Below are positions 10,122 through 19,200 of a stretch of DNA of 64,000 nucleotides, in pieces. The stretch is from Cololabis saira. Lineage: Eukaryota; Chordata; Actinopteri; Beloniformes; Belonidae. Position 1 is the first letter of the stretch. Each line of letters opens with the position of its first letter. The position numbers were made by a program, and so were the translations under genes. The notes under the pieces are model-generated. The model saw only the letters and a list, made by a program, of their open reading frames with translations. It did no database searches and was not told the origin of the DNA. The stretch spans positions 775,001 to 839,000 of the forward strand of contig NC_084601.1 in assembly GCF_033807715.1 (NCBI RefSeq), in the 5' to 3' direction.

Positions 10122-11048
10122 GGGCGACATGGAAACATCCAATATATGCCAGAGTTCAGAGGGCAAATTCAGTAGGGACAGAGGACATGGGAACTAACTG
10201 TATTGTTACCCAACAGCAGGAACAGGAAAAGGAGAGAATCAGGCTTGAAATAAATGGAAGAAAGGACATAATAGGTCATTTTCTATAGGAAAGGAGGTTT
10301 CAGCTTTCACTGTGGCAAATGTTGTTTCCAGCAACCATACTTAATGTCATCCACTGTCAACCTGTCATCTGTCCACCTGCCTAAGAGATACTTGTGTGAG
10401 GACAGTAATCATCACATTCTGGACAGATGTACTCAAAAAAGCAATGTTATGGCTTTCTAAGTTGTTGACATTTGAGGAGCTGGTTGGTTCTTAGCCTATT
10501 TTTCACATCTCAAGGCCCAAAGTGAAACAGAAAGGCTAAACACAGACTAAGTGACAAAGCAAACCTAACTGCGAATATGATTTGAAAATGCAGCAGGGAC
10601 AGGGTTGTGGGAAGTTGTGATGCACCACAAAAGTCTCAAAGTAATCTTCTGTTTTTCTGATTATCTCAGCCTCTGATGAAAGTCATTAAGCAATATCTTT
10701 TTTTTTCTGTAGATAGCTGACCTACAGAGAAGAAAACATATATTAACGTACAGACAGACGTGTTGAACGGATGGGCCAGGAAGATACGAGCAGCAGCTTT
10801 TTTATTAAGCAGAACCTTTACTGTCGCCCATACCCAAAACATACAGCAACTTCACAAGAAGAGCAGCAGCCACTCTCAGTGGCTCCTTCAGCAGACACAT
10901 CCCTGCAACCCCCCCCTCACACACAAGCTGCTGTTGTCCTGCCCCCCCCCTCGCCTTTCTCATCCACTCACACACCGTCTTCAGCCCTAAATCCATTCAA
11001 TATAACCCCATGTAAACATGAACTGCAGAACTTTCTGAACAATAACAC
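10122..11048. other. No gene recognised
   Basis: No domain-bearing frame. C-rich patches at ~10907-10960 (CCCCCCCTC) create artefactual Pro-rich frames. Confidence 0.5.
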
Positions 11049-11672
11049 TGACTACGTTTACATGCAGTCAAAATTCGGTTTATTGCTAATATTCCTGTTA
11101 CTGAACCATTCTGAATATTCCGTTTACATGGTAATTAATCATTTGGGATATCTGGATCAAACCAGCGACGCGTGGAGAACGTCATGACGCAATTCCCGTC
11201 ATTTGTGCTTCTTCTTCCTGTATCCAAATTCTAAACAAATGCTGCTTCGCCCATCTTTTCTCTCACCTTCTTTTAAATCTTCTATCCCGGTACTTTCTAC
11301 CGTCTACAAATGCAGAAATGTTCATATCCTTCATTACATTTATGAAGTGATTAGTCTCCTCCTGGTCTTGTTTCTCCGTGTTTAGAAGAACTTCCTGGAC
11401 TCAAAAGACCAGGATTCCTTGTGAACAGAGCATGTGCAGAAAACAAATTCATGTTCCGTTTGATGGGGATATTCCGTTTGGTGTTTACATGACCGAATAT
11501 TCAGGTTTTAAAAGGAGTAAACCAGTGGTCATATTGGGGTTTTTAAAAACCCCAATATGAGCAAATTCGGGTTATTCAAAGGGGTTATTGGTGTTTACAT
11601 GGCCGTGCAAATTCGGGTTATTGCCAATATTCGGGTTTTAAAAGGGGTATTGACTGCATGTAAACGCAGTCA
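11049..11672. mobile_element. MITE with TGACTACGTTTACATGCAG ends (complete copy)
   Basis: The left end reads TGACTACGTTTACATGCAGT and the right end is its inverse, ACTGCATGTAAACGCAGTCA. Subterminal repeats of TATTCGG/CCGAATA and TTTACATG recur just inside both ends, and an inverted motif (AAACCCCAATATG) is present near 11540-11560. At 624 bp it has no coding capacity. Fragments of the same family are at 1-829 and 38238-38300. I could not settle the target duplication, so the superfamily is open. Confidence 0.85.
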
Positions 11673-11887
11673 CAGTCACAGCTGAACATGCAGGAACGCT
11701 CCAATATGTACATTTCAAACATAACCTTGTCTAATCTGTTAATACCTGTAAATAATATCTTGACGTTTTTTATTGAATAAAATTCAATCTTGCCTTTTTC
11801 TAGCCTTCATTTACTGCTAGTTTCAGAGGTGCAGCTGAAACTGGGTAAAAGCCAGGGTGAACTCAACATCAGTTACATTAAACAATC

Positions 11888-12229
11888 TGTCATGGTTAGG
11901 TTGTTTTAGGACCCAAGTGCAGGAGAAAGAGGTAGGCTGGAGACAGGAGTTCTCAAAACAAAAAGGATTTAATCCACAAAAAGGCAAAACAAAGCGCTGC
12001 AGAGCAGGATGAACAAAAAACCAGGATCATAAAAAGGGTACGAGGAGACATGGAGGAAGACACAGTACGGACCGACAGGGAACCAAGGAATGACAAGACA
12101 AGATATACTGAGGGGATAACGAGACAAGACGAGACACAGGTGTGGACACAATCAGGGCAGATGGGACACAGGCGGGGCAAGACAGAAACTGAAGGCAAAC
12201 TGGAGGCTGGGGGAATGTCAACCTTGACA
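11888..12229 (-). repeat. 3' LTR of the proline-rich LTR element
   Basis: 342 bp, TGTCATGG...CCTTGACA on the plus strand. It differs from its partner only at one A/C position near 11926. Confidence 0.95.
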
Positions 12230-12483
12230 GAACCCCCCCCTCAAGGGACAGATCCCAGATGTCCCATTCGGCCTACCACCCAGGGCGGGCGGAGGGGGCC
12301 TGGAGGAGGGCCCAGGCCAACGTTCCGGGGGCCATCCTGGGGACTGTGCAGACCTGCGAGACAGCTCCGGGGGTCGCCCACGAAGCCGGGCAGACCGGCG
12401 AGAACGCTCGGGGGGACGTCCACAAGGCCGACCAGACCGGCGAGAACGCTCCGGGGGCCGCCCACGAGGCCTAGGCCTGGGTC

Positions 12484-13445
12484 TTGACGTGGGTCTCGGC
12501 GTGGGGCTTGGCGCGGGTCTCGGCGTGGGGCTTGGCGGTCTTGGCGTGGGGCTCAGCGTGGGGCTTGGCGGTCTTGGCGTGGGGCTCGGCGTGGGTCTTG
12601 GCGGTCTTGGCGTGGGGCTCGGCGTGGGTCTTGGCGTGGGGCTTGGCGGTCTTGGCGTGGGGCTTGGCGGTCTTGGCGTGGGGCTTGGCGGTCTCGGCGT
12701 GGGGCTTGGCGGTCTCGGCGTGGGGCTTGGCGGTCTTGGCGGGGGGCGTGACAGGGATTCCTGGCAGGACTCGGGAACCTGACGGGACTCGGGAACCTGA
12801 CGGGACTCGGGAACCTGACGGGGCTGCGGGACCGCCTCAGGAACAGAGGGCTGCGGGACCGCCTCAGGAACAGAGGGCTGCGGGGCCGCCTCAGGAACAG
12901 AGGGCTGCGGGGCCGCCTCAGGAACAGAGGGCTGCGGGGCCGCCTCAGGAACAGAGGGCTGCGGGGCCGCCTCAGGAACAGAGGGCTGCGGGGCCGCCTC
13001 AGGAACAGGACACGGCTCAGGAACGGGACACGGCTCAGGAACGGGACATGGCTCAGGAACGGGACATGGCTGCAGGGGTGCCCGGGTCCGAGGCGCTGGC
13101 TGCGGGGGAGCCCGGGTCCGAGGCGCCGGCTGCGGGGGTACCCGGGTCCTGGGCGCCGGCTGCGGGGGTACCCGGGTCCTGGGCGCCGGCTGCGGGGGTA
13201 CCCGGGTCCGGGGCGCCGGCTGCGGGGGTGCCCGGGTCCGTGGTGCTGGCCCCCCCTCGAGGGGCGCCGGCCCCCCCTCAAGGGACAGATCCCAGATGTC
13301 CCCAGAGTCCACATCCAGGGCGGGCTGGGGGGGGACACGGGTCCTCGGAGCTGGCTGGGGGGGGACACGAGTCCTCGGAGCTGGCTGGGGGGGGACACGA
13401 GTCCTCGGAGCCGGCTGGGGGGGGGGACACGAGTCCTCGGAGCCG
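12484..13445. repeat. Cluster of minisatellites inside the LTR element
   Basis: Consecutive tandem blocks: a 21-bp unit (GGCGTGGGGCTTGGCGGTCTT) at ~12490-12745; an 18-bp unit (CTCGGGAACCTGACGGGA) at ~12770-12820; a 27-bp unit (core GCCGCCTCAGGAACAGAGGG) at ~12830-13005; an 18-bp unit (GGCTCAGGAACGGGACA) at ~13012-13068; a ~30-bp unit (core CCCGGGTCCGAGGCGCCGGC) at ~13078-13250; and a ~30-bp unit (core GGACACGAGTCCTCGGAGCT) at ~13332-13445. The segment CCCCCCCTCAAGGGACAGAT occurs at both 12233 and 13271, marking a larger internal duplication. Confidence 0.9.
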
Positions 13446-13797
13446 GCTGAGGGGGGTCCGAAACCATCACCGGAGGAGGGGCTGATGCGTCCGGGACCAC
13501 CACAGGAACGTGGGGAGGTGCATCCGAGACCACCACAGGAACATGGGGAGGTGCGTCTGGGACCACCACAGGAACAGGGACAGGTGCAGGAGCTGGAGCC
13601 GGAACAGGCTGGGGCTGGCGCTGGCGCTGACGCCGTCGCCGTTGCATCTGCAGGCTCCTGGGTCCACCCAGAGCCAGGCGTGTTCCCCAAAAGGGGTCCC
13701 AACACTCACGCACATTTTTAGCCGCTTCACGGCAAAGGAAGTCCCACATGGTGAGGTACTCTCCCGCTGGGTCCACCTGGTCGGTCCGTTCTGTCAT
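12553..13797 (-). CDS. Proline/arginine-rich repeat protein of the LTR element (gag-position ORF)
   Basis: 414 codons on the minus strand, starting with an ATG that lies in the last bases of the 5' LTR. The first ~45 residues are complex (MTERTDQVDPAGEYLTMWDF, then CREAAKNVRECWDPFWGT) and look like real coding sequence. After that the protein is low complexity: PVPAPAPAPVPVPVVV, repeats of RRPGPGYPRS, SHVPFLS, RRPRSPLFL and RQDRQAP. These follow tandem DNA repeats of 18, 21, 27 and ~30-33 bp. An overlapping minus frame (12218-13705, 495 codons) is also open, with PRTRVPPQPA and PRPPSPT repeats, because repeat lengths that are multiples of three keep more than one frame open. Which frame is used is undecided. 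By position it would be the structural (gag-like) protein, but no capsid or zinc-knuckle motif is visible. Confidence 0.5.
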   Translation of the reverse strand: MTERTDQVDPAGEYLTMWDFLCREAAKNVRECWDPFWGTRLALGGPRSLQMQRRRRQRQRQPQPVPAPAPAPVPVPVVVPDAPPHVPVVVSDAPPHVPVVVPDASAPPPVMVSDPPQPAPRTRVPPPSRLRGLVSPPSQLRGLVSPPSQLRGPVSPPSPPWMWTLGTSGICPLRGGRRPSRGGQHHGPGHPRSRRPGPGYPRSRRPGPGYPRSRRPGPGYPRSRRLGPGLPRSQRLGPGHPCSHVPFLSHVPFLSRVPFLSRVLFLRRPRSPLFLRRPRSPLFLRRPRSPLFLRRPRSPLFLRRPRSPLFLRRSRSPLFLRRSRSPVRFPSPVRFPSPVRFPSPARNPCHAPRQDRQAPRRDRQAPRRDRQAPRQDRQAPRQDRQAPRQDPRRAPRQDRQDPRRAPRQDRQAPR

Positions 13798-14133
13798 GGT
13801 TAGGTTGTTTTAGGACCCAAGTGCAGGAGACAGAGGTAGGCTGGAGACAGGAGTTCTCAAAACAAAAAGGATTTAATCCACAAAAAGGCAAAACAAAGCG
13901 CTGCAGAGCAGGATGAACAAAAAACCAGGATCATAAAAAGGGTACGAGGAGACATGGAGGAAGACACAGTACGGACCGACAGGGAACCAAGGAATGACAA
14001 GACAAGATATACTGAGGGGATAACGAGACAAGACGAGACACAGGTGTGGACACAATCAGGGCAGATGGGACACAGGCGGGGCAAGACAGAAACTGAAGGC
14101 AAACTGGAGGCTGGGGGAATGTCAACCTTGACA
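13792..14133 (-). repeat. 5' LTR of the proline-rich LTR element
   Basis: 342 bp, essentially identical to 11888-12229. On the minus strand its last bases supply the ATG of the internal ORF (CCATGACA then the interior). Confidence 0.95.
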
Positions 14134-14271
14134 CAATCACCATTATACGCTAAAGGTTTTAACCTTAGTTTGCTATGACAGATGAGATATCTGTCGTCGT
14201 GGTAACTGTATCAGCTTTGTTCTAAATAACTGCTGTTTTGTGAGTTTTGGTTCTACTTTCTTCTTCCGTCC

Positions 14272-14602
14272 ATAGTTGTCAGGGTTTGACACTTCCCCCC
14301 ATTTTTTCAGTTTCAGTTCTGCCCCTCCTGTTTCCCATCTGCCCTGATTGTCTGCACCTGCATCTCGTTATCCCCTGTGTATATCTGGTCTTGTCATTCC
14401 CCTTCTCCCTGTCGGTCCGTACTGTTTCTACCTACATGTTTTCCTCGTCAGGTTTTTGTAGCCACATTCACGTTCTGGTTTTGTATCCTGCTCTGCAGCG
14501 CTTTTAGTTTGGTTTTTGCTAAATAAATCCTGCATTTTTGCAACTCCTGCCTCCTGCTCTCCTGCGTTTGGGTCCTCAACAAACACCAACCGTGACAATA
14601 GT
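14272..14602 (+). mobile_element. Solo LTR related to the proline-rich LTR element
   Basis: 14277-14597 starts TGTCAGGGTTTGACAC and ends CCAACCGTGACA. It is bounded by ATAGT on both sides (14272-14276, 14598-14602). It shares blocks with the reverse complement of the 342-bp LTRs (CCCATCTGCCCTGATTGT, GTCGGTCCGTACTG, CCTGCTCTGCAGCGCTTT) and contains AATAAA. It is diverged from them, so it belongs to a sister subfamily. A single LTR with its duplication is the footprint of recombination between two LTRs. Confidence 0.9.
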
Positions 14603-14913
14603 TTTAGAGAGATCAACCTCGATGTAACTTAGGTATTTTCCATTACCACTAGATTTGTTCAAAACCCAAAAACCTGTCAAGGAAACACCTAAAAAAAACT
14701 GTCAACCGTCGCAAAAAAACCTCTTTATGCTTTCATGAGGTGTTTTTTTTTTCAGATGTATTAATTGTCCAATTTACTGCATTAGTGTCATGGAAAAACT
14801 TTTTGTATTTGCACATCTCCAACATCATTGGATTTGACATAGTTGCTCAATCTTAAACCGTCAAAATCTTGTGTGGTGGTCGTGCTATAACACTAGTTAA
14901 TCATTAGATGAAT
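14603..14913. other. No gene recognised
   Basis: AT-rich spacer with short A and T runs; nothing identifiable. Confidence 0.5.
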
Positions 14914-15204
14914 AACAGAATGAATATTGTCTCGGTGTGTAACTTCGCTAAATCCATGTCGGACTCCGTAGGTTTCTCTGGCCCCCTCCCCAATTTGACC
15001 AGTGATGACATGTTTAGTCGCATGCTCTCGCTCCGTCGCTGGTTGTATCGGTGGTGTTCAGAAAACGACGTGGCCTTTATTGACAATTGGGAAACGTTCT
15101 GGGGAAAGCCCGGTCTGATTAGAAGAGACGGCATTCATCCCACCCGGGATGGTGCTGCTCTTGTCTCTAGTAATTTGGCCTGTTTCATTAGACCCTCTCC
15201 CTGA
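14914..15204 (+). pseudogene. L2 ORF1 C-terminal fragment (SGNH/GDSL-type esterase domain)
   Basis: The frame from the truncation point to TGA at 15202-15204 (about 95 codons) matches the last third of the complete L2 ORF1 at 41950-42825. It shares the blocks [51 protein letters not shown]. It keeps the DGIHPT motif (Asp/His pair of the SGNH esterase fold) but lacks the N-terminal GDS nucleophile block, so no activity is expected. In L2/CR1 elements ORF1 proteins carry coiled-coil and esterase modules and assist RNP formation. The stop lies 21 nt before the ORF2 ATG. Confidence 0.88.
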
Positions 15205-15225
15205 CATCGCAGGGTCCAGGCCAGG

Positions 15226-18200
15226 ATGCAGAGCTGTAGTTTAACACACTTCTCTGCTGCTTCTCGAGGACCAACGCCTGCCAACAAAACTATAAGATTA
15301 CATGATGTAACTGGTAACTCTAACCAGGTGCCTAGCAAAATAGAAGTAGTTGCAGTTCCCCGCCCTCCACTAGTTCACCAGGTGCGGCGTTATAGAGGCG
15401 TTAACCAAAATAATCTTGTAAAAATTAAAACCAATGCACATTTGGTACCAATAAGAGACCGAAAAATTAGATGCGGACTACTAAATATACGATCATTAAG
15501 CTCCAAGTCTCTGTTAGTAAACGATATAATCACAGAGAGCAGGAGTGATGTTTTCTGCTTAACAGAAACATGGTTACAGGATGAAGAGTATGTTAGTTTG
15601 AATGAATCAACTCCGCCCGGCTACTTTAATCATCACATTCCTAGAAACACGGGCCGGGGCGGAGGAGTCGCAGCAATTTATAACTCCAGTCTCCAAACAA
15701 AAATTGAACCTAAGTGCAATTATAATACATTTGAAAGCCTCACGCTTAGTCTGAAATTTCCGAGCTGGAAATCAGAGAAGCCAGTTGTGTTAGTGGTAGT
15801 GTATCGGCCCCCTGCTGGCGCTTATCTAGAGTTTTTGTCTGAATTTTCAGATTTCCTTTCTGGATTATTGATCAGTACAGATAAATTCATCATAGTGGGT
15901 GATTTTAATATTCATATGGATGTTGAAAGCGATAATCTTAAATTAGCTTTCAATTCTCTTCTAGAATCAATGGGTATCTCACAAAAAGTGGACGGGCCGA
16001 CGCATTGTTTTGGTCATACTCTCGATCTCGTTCTCACCTACGGTGTTGAAACTGATGGTCTGTTGGTGTCACCTGTTAACTCCCTTTTATCCGACCATTA
16101 TTTAATAACGTTGGAATTGAATGTTGTTGATGTTGAAGTGCAGGGCAGGAGGTATTATTTTAGCAGATGTTTGTCTGATGAAGCTATTGCTAAATTTAAG
16201 GAGACCGTTGCTCATCTTGCGACAGTGGAAAATAGTGAAGCCTCTACTGAAGCAATAGAGGCCAGTGACCTGGGTTCTACCTCTGATGTTGATTTTCTTG
16301 TTAGTAACACTGCTGATCTGTTGCATTCAGCTTTAGATGAAGTTGCTCCTTTGAAAAGGAGGGTTTCTAGCCACAGGAGCTTAACTCCCTGGTACAATTC
16401 AGATATTCGCATGTTGAAACAAAGCGTGCGTAAAATGGAAAGGAAGTGGTACTCTTGTAGGTCTGTAGACTCTTATCGTGAATGGAAAGATATTCTAATA
16501 GTATATAAAAAAGCCATTCGCAAAGCAAGAACAGCTTATTATTCAACGTTGATAGAGGATAACAAAAGTAACCCACGTTTTCTGTTCAGCACTGTAGCCA
16601 GGCTGACAAAGAGTCACAGCTCTGTGGAGCCGTGTATTCCTGCAGCTCTCAGTAGTGAGGACTTTATGAGCTTCTTTAACAGTAAAATCACGAGAATTAG
16701 AGAAGAAATCAACCAGCCGGTTGTGGGCGTTTCTTCAGCTTTAGCGACTTCCCTAGGCTCTGACTTGTCTCTAGACTGTTTTGATCCTATAGACCTCCCT
16801 GAGCTGACCTCACTCGTTAATAGAGCTAAGTCAACCACATGTATGTTAGACCCCATCCCGACTCGACTATTCAAAAATGTTTTTTCTCTTATTGGTGTGA
16901 CAATACTGGACCAAATCAACCTATCCCTAAGCTTAGGATATGTACCACAGGTTTTCAAAGTGGCAGTAATTAAACCTTTACTTAAAAAACCTTCCCTTGA
17001 CCCAGACACCTTAGCTAATTATAGGCCAATTTCTAACCTTCCATTTGTATCTAAAATTCTGGAAAAGGCAGTTTCAAGCCAGTTATGTGACTATTTGTAT
17101 AGAAATGATCTGTTTGAAGTCTTTCAGTCAGGGTTCAGAATGCATCATAGCACAGAGACAGCACTGGTTCGAGTTACGAATGACCTTCTTATGGCCTCAG
17201 ATAAGGGATTAGTGTCCATATTGGTTTTACTGGACCTCAGTGCTGCTTTTGACACTGTTGATCATGGCATTTTACTGCACAGGTTAGAGCATGTTGTTGG
17301 GATTAAAGGGACAGCTCTACGTTGGTTTAAATCATATCTATCTGACAGGTTCCAGTTTGTTCATGTACATGAGGTTTCTTCAGAACAGTCGAGGGTCTGT
17401 TATGGTGTTCCGCAGGGTTCAGTGCTAGGGCCAGTCTTGTTCAGTTTATACATGCAGCCGTTGGGAAGTATAATCCAGAATCACGGCATACACTTTCATT
17501 GTTATGCTGATGATACGCAGCTCTACTTGTCTATGAAGCCGGATGAAACAGAACCGTTAGTTAAACTTCAGGCATGTCTTAGGGACATCAAGGACTGGAT
17601 GTCCAGAAATTTCTTGCTTCTAAATTCAGATAAAACAGAGGTTATCATTCTTGGTCCAGAGCATCTTAGGAAGGGATTAGATGGTGTTGCGATGGCTTCC
17701 AGTGCAACTGTGAGAAACCTTGGTGTTGTTTTCGATCAGGATTTGTCGTTTAAACCATATGTTAATCAGGTTTGTAAAATAGCGTTTTTCCATCTCCGTA
17801 ATATTGCAAAAATTAGGAAAATCCTCTCGCAGAGGGATGCAGAGAAACTAGTTCATGCGTTTGTATCTTCTAGACTGGATTACTGTAATGTGTTGTTAGC
17901 AGGATGTCCAAGTAATTTGCTGAATAGGCTCCAGCTGATCCAAAATGCAGCAGCACGAGTACTGACAGGAATTAGCAGGAGAGACCACGTCTCTCCAGTG
18001 TTAGCGTCGCTCCATTGGCTACCTGTAAAATTCAGAATTCAATTTAAAATTTTATTACTTGCATATAAAGCCCAAAACGGCTTAGCTCCGCAGTATTTAC
18101 AAGATTTGATAGTGCCTTATGTTCCTGGCCGAGCTCTCCGCTCCCAGGGTGCAGGTTTACTCGTAGTTCCTAGAGTATCTAAATGTAGATTTGGAGGGCG

Positions 18201-18324
18201 GGCGTTCTGCTATCAGGCACCATTACTTTGGAACCAACTTCCAATCTGGGTTAAGGAGGCTGACACCACCTCCACCTTTAAAACTAAACTTAAAACCTTT
18301 CTGTTTAGTAAAGCTTATAGTTAG
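15226..18324 (+). CDS. L2 LINE ORF2: endonuclease-reverse transcriptase, intact (1032 aa)
   Basis: This nicks target DNA and copies LINE RNA onto it. From the N-terminus it carries an endonuclease/exonuclease/phosphatase-type domain (~residues 75-300) with [10 protein letters not shown] (Asn), CLTETWL (Glu), [16 protein letters not shown] (Asp/Asn), HTLDLVLTY and LLSDHYLIT (SDH). A linker follows. The reverse transcriptase (~residues 560-830) has [56 protein letters not shown] (motif A), [17 protein letters not shown] (motif B) and [12 protein letters not shown] (catalytic YADD). The C-terminus includes [14 protein letters not shown] and ends in [11 protein letters not shown]. About 1,000 residues is the usual size for L2/CR1 ORF2. 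No stop or frameshift is present and all catalytic blocks are retained. Two nearby L2 fragments share its 3' tail, so the protein could in principle have mobilised such RNAs. Confidence 0.95.
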   Translation: MQSCSLTHFSAASRGPTPANKTIRLHDVTGNSNQVPSKIEVVAVPRPPLVHQVRRYRGVNQNNLVKIKTNAHLVPIRDRKIRCGLLNIRSLSSKSLLVNDIITESRSDVFCLTETWLQDEEYVSLNESTPPGYFNHHIPRNTGRGGGVAAIYNSSLQTKIEPKCNYNTFESLTLSLKFPSWKSEKPVVLVVVYRPPAGAYLEFLSEFSDFLSGLLISTDKFIIVGDFNIHMDVESDNLKLAFNSLLESMGISQKVDGPTHCFGHTLDLVLTYGVETDGLLVSPVNSLLSDHYLITLELNVVDVEVQGRRYYFSRCLSDEAIAKFKETVAHLATVENSEASTEAIEASDLGSTSDVDFLVSNTADLLHSALDEVAPLKRRVSSHRSLTPWYNSDIRMLKQSVRKMERKWYSCRSVDSYREWKDILIVYKKAIRKARTAYYSTLIEDNKSNPRFLFSTVARLTKSHSSVEPCIPAALSSEDFMSFFNSKITRIREEINQPVVGVSSALATSLGSDLSLDCFDPIDLPELTSLVNRAKSTTCMLDPIPTRLFKNVFSLIGVTILDQINLSLSLGYVPQVFKVAVIKPLLKKPSLDPDTLANYRPISNLPFVSKILEKAVSSQLCDYLYRNDLFEVFQSGFRMHHSTETALVRVTNDLLMASDKGLVSILVLLDLSAAFDTVDHGILLHRLEHVVGIKGTALRWFKSYLSDRFQFVHVHEVSSEQSRVCYGVPQGSVLGPVLFSLYMQPLGSIIQNHGIHFHCYADDTQLYLSMKPDETEPLVKLQACLRDIKDWMSRNFLLLNSDKTEVIILGPEHLRKGLDGVAMASSATVRNLGVVFDQDLSFKPYVNQVCKIAFFHLRNIAKIRKILSQRDAEKLVHAFVSSRLDYCNVLLAGCPSNLLNRLQLIQNAAARVLTGISRRDHVSPVLASLHWLPVKFRIQFKILLLAYKAQNGLAPQYLQDLIVPYVPGRALRSQGAGLLVVPRVSKCRFGGRAFCYQAPLLWNQLPIWVKEADTTSTFKTKLKTFLFSKAYS

Positions 18325-19200
18325 TGTTAAGTAAACCTCTAGCTGGTGTTGGTAAATCTCTAGGTAGTGTAAACTTTAGTGTGTTAGAGTCAGTAGTCAT
18401 TGTCGCAGCTATAGAACAAAACTATAATAGTTAGTCTCAAATATAGCTTCGCGGTAGATATGCTGCTATAGGCTTATGCTGCAGGGGGGCACCGACATGA
18501 TCCGCTGGGCGGTGCCTCTCACCCTTCTTCTCCTCTCCTTTTCCCTGCCTCTCTTCTCCATTACCATTTTTATTTATTATAAATATCTCATAGCTATCAT
18601 TTTTGTCCATTGTTCCTGTAGTTTCTTGTGCCGGCCCCCCTTTTTTCTCTTTTGTGTATGTTTGCAGGCCGGAGCCTCAGGAGCTGCGTTCTGGCCTGTG
18701 TTCCCGGCCCTCCCCCCCCTCTGGTCATCCCATTGCTTCTTCCACCTGCCTACGTGGATGTCTGCTGTTGCTGCTTCCGCCTGCCTGCACCCCCCCCCCC
18801 CTCTGGTCATCCCGCTGCTGCTTCCACATGACTGTTGTGTGCTGCTGACGCCCCCCCCCCCTCTGGTCATCCCGCTGCTGCTTCCACCTGCCTGCTGTGT
18901 GCTGTCGACGTCCCTGACTCCCCCAGTCTGGCCTTCGGCAGGAGGGTCCCCCCTTATGAGCCTGGTCCTGCTCAAGGTTTCTTCCCTCCTAAAGGGGAGT
19001 TTTTCCTTGCCACTGTTTGGCTTAAGGCTTTTCTCCCACTAAGGGAGTTTTTACCTGCCATTGTTTATATAATAATTGCTCGGGGGTTTATGTTTATGTT
19101 TATGTTTATGTTCATGTTCTGGATCTCTGGAAAGCGTCTAGAGACAACATCTGTTGTATTAGACGCTATATAAATAAAATTGAATTGAATTGAAATTGAA
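18325..19200 (+). other. L2 3' untranslated region and tail
   Basis: Non-coding tail of the L2: short GTGT-rich lead, GCAGGGGGGCACCGACATGA, C-rich blocks with repeats of CTCTGGTCATCCC and TGCTGCTTCCACCTGCC, then CTCCTAAAGGGGAGTTTTTCC and CTCCCACTAAGGGAGTTTTTACC, (TTTATG)n, a terminal stem and (TTGAA)n. Reverse-oriented or truncated copies of this tail occur at 7366-7987, 36277-38940, 56239-56545 and 57395-57866. Confidence 0.9.
19134..19166 (+). promoter_or_regulatory. Predicted 3'-terminal stem-loop of L2 RNA
   Basis: GCGTCTA ... TAGACGC and ACAACA ... TGTTGT pair around a short TC loop. The same stem is kept in every L2 tail of the window. In L2-like LINEs a 3' stem is the RT recognition site; that role is inferred here. 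Confidence 0.55.

Larger units (their letters stand above)
11883..14138 (-). mobile_element. Complete non-autonomous LTR retrotransposon encoding a proline-rich repeat protein
   Basis: Two 342-bp direct repeats (11888-12229 and 13792-14133) begin TG and end CA and are flanked by the 5-bp duplication CAATC (11883-11887, 14134-14138). Orientation is minus. A polypurine tract TTGAGGGGGGGTTC lies immediately before the 3' LTR (12230-12245 on the plus strand), and ATTAAA lies in the LTR on the minus strand. I count one difference between the LTRs by eye, so insertion is very recent. The 1562-bp interior has no protease, RT or integrase, so mobility must depend on another element. There is no obvious TGG-type primer site directly next to the 5' LTR; TGGACCCAGCG starts ~17 bases in. 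Confidence 0.95.
14914..19200 (+). mobile_element. L2-type LINE, 5'-truncated, ORF2 intact
   Basis: Homology to the 36-43 kb L2 begins at about 14915 (CAGAATGAATATTG), inside ORF1, and runs through ORF2 and the 3' UTR to the (TTGAA)n tail at ~19200. The 5' UTR and the first two thirds of ORF1 are missing. ORF2 is uninterrupted, so the copy is young. I could not find a convincing target-site duplication. Confidence 0.93.

Noticed and set aside
12484..13485. Plus-strand 333-codon Gly/Trp/Ala-rich frame
   Set aside because: Shadow of the minus-strand proline-rich ORF. The LTR orientation (polypurine tract, ATTAAA) and the complex N-terminus both support the minus strand.
16102..17009. Minus-strand frames within L2 ORF2, also at 40326-41606 on the plus strand
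   Set aside because: Antisense shadows of the LINE reading frame, lacking independent motifs.
14914..19200. Target-site duplication for the 15-19 kb L2 (ATTAGATGAATAAC versus ATTAGGTATTACC)
   Set aside because: The similarity is too weak and needs gaps; left as not found.
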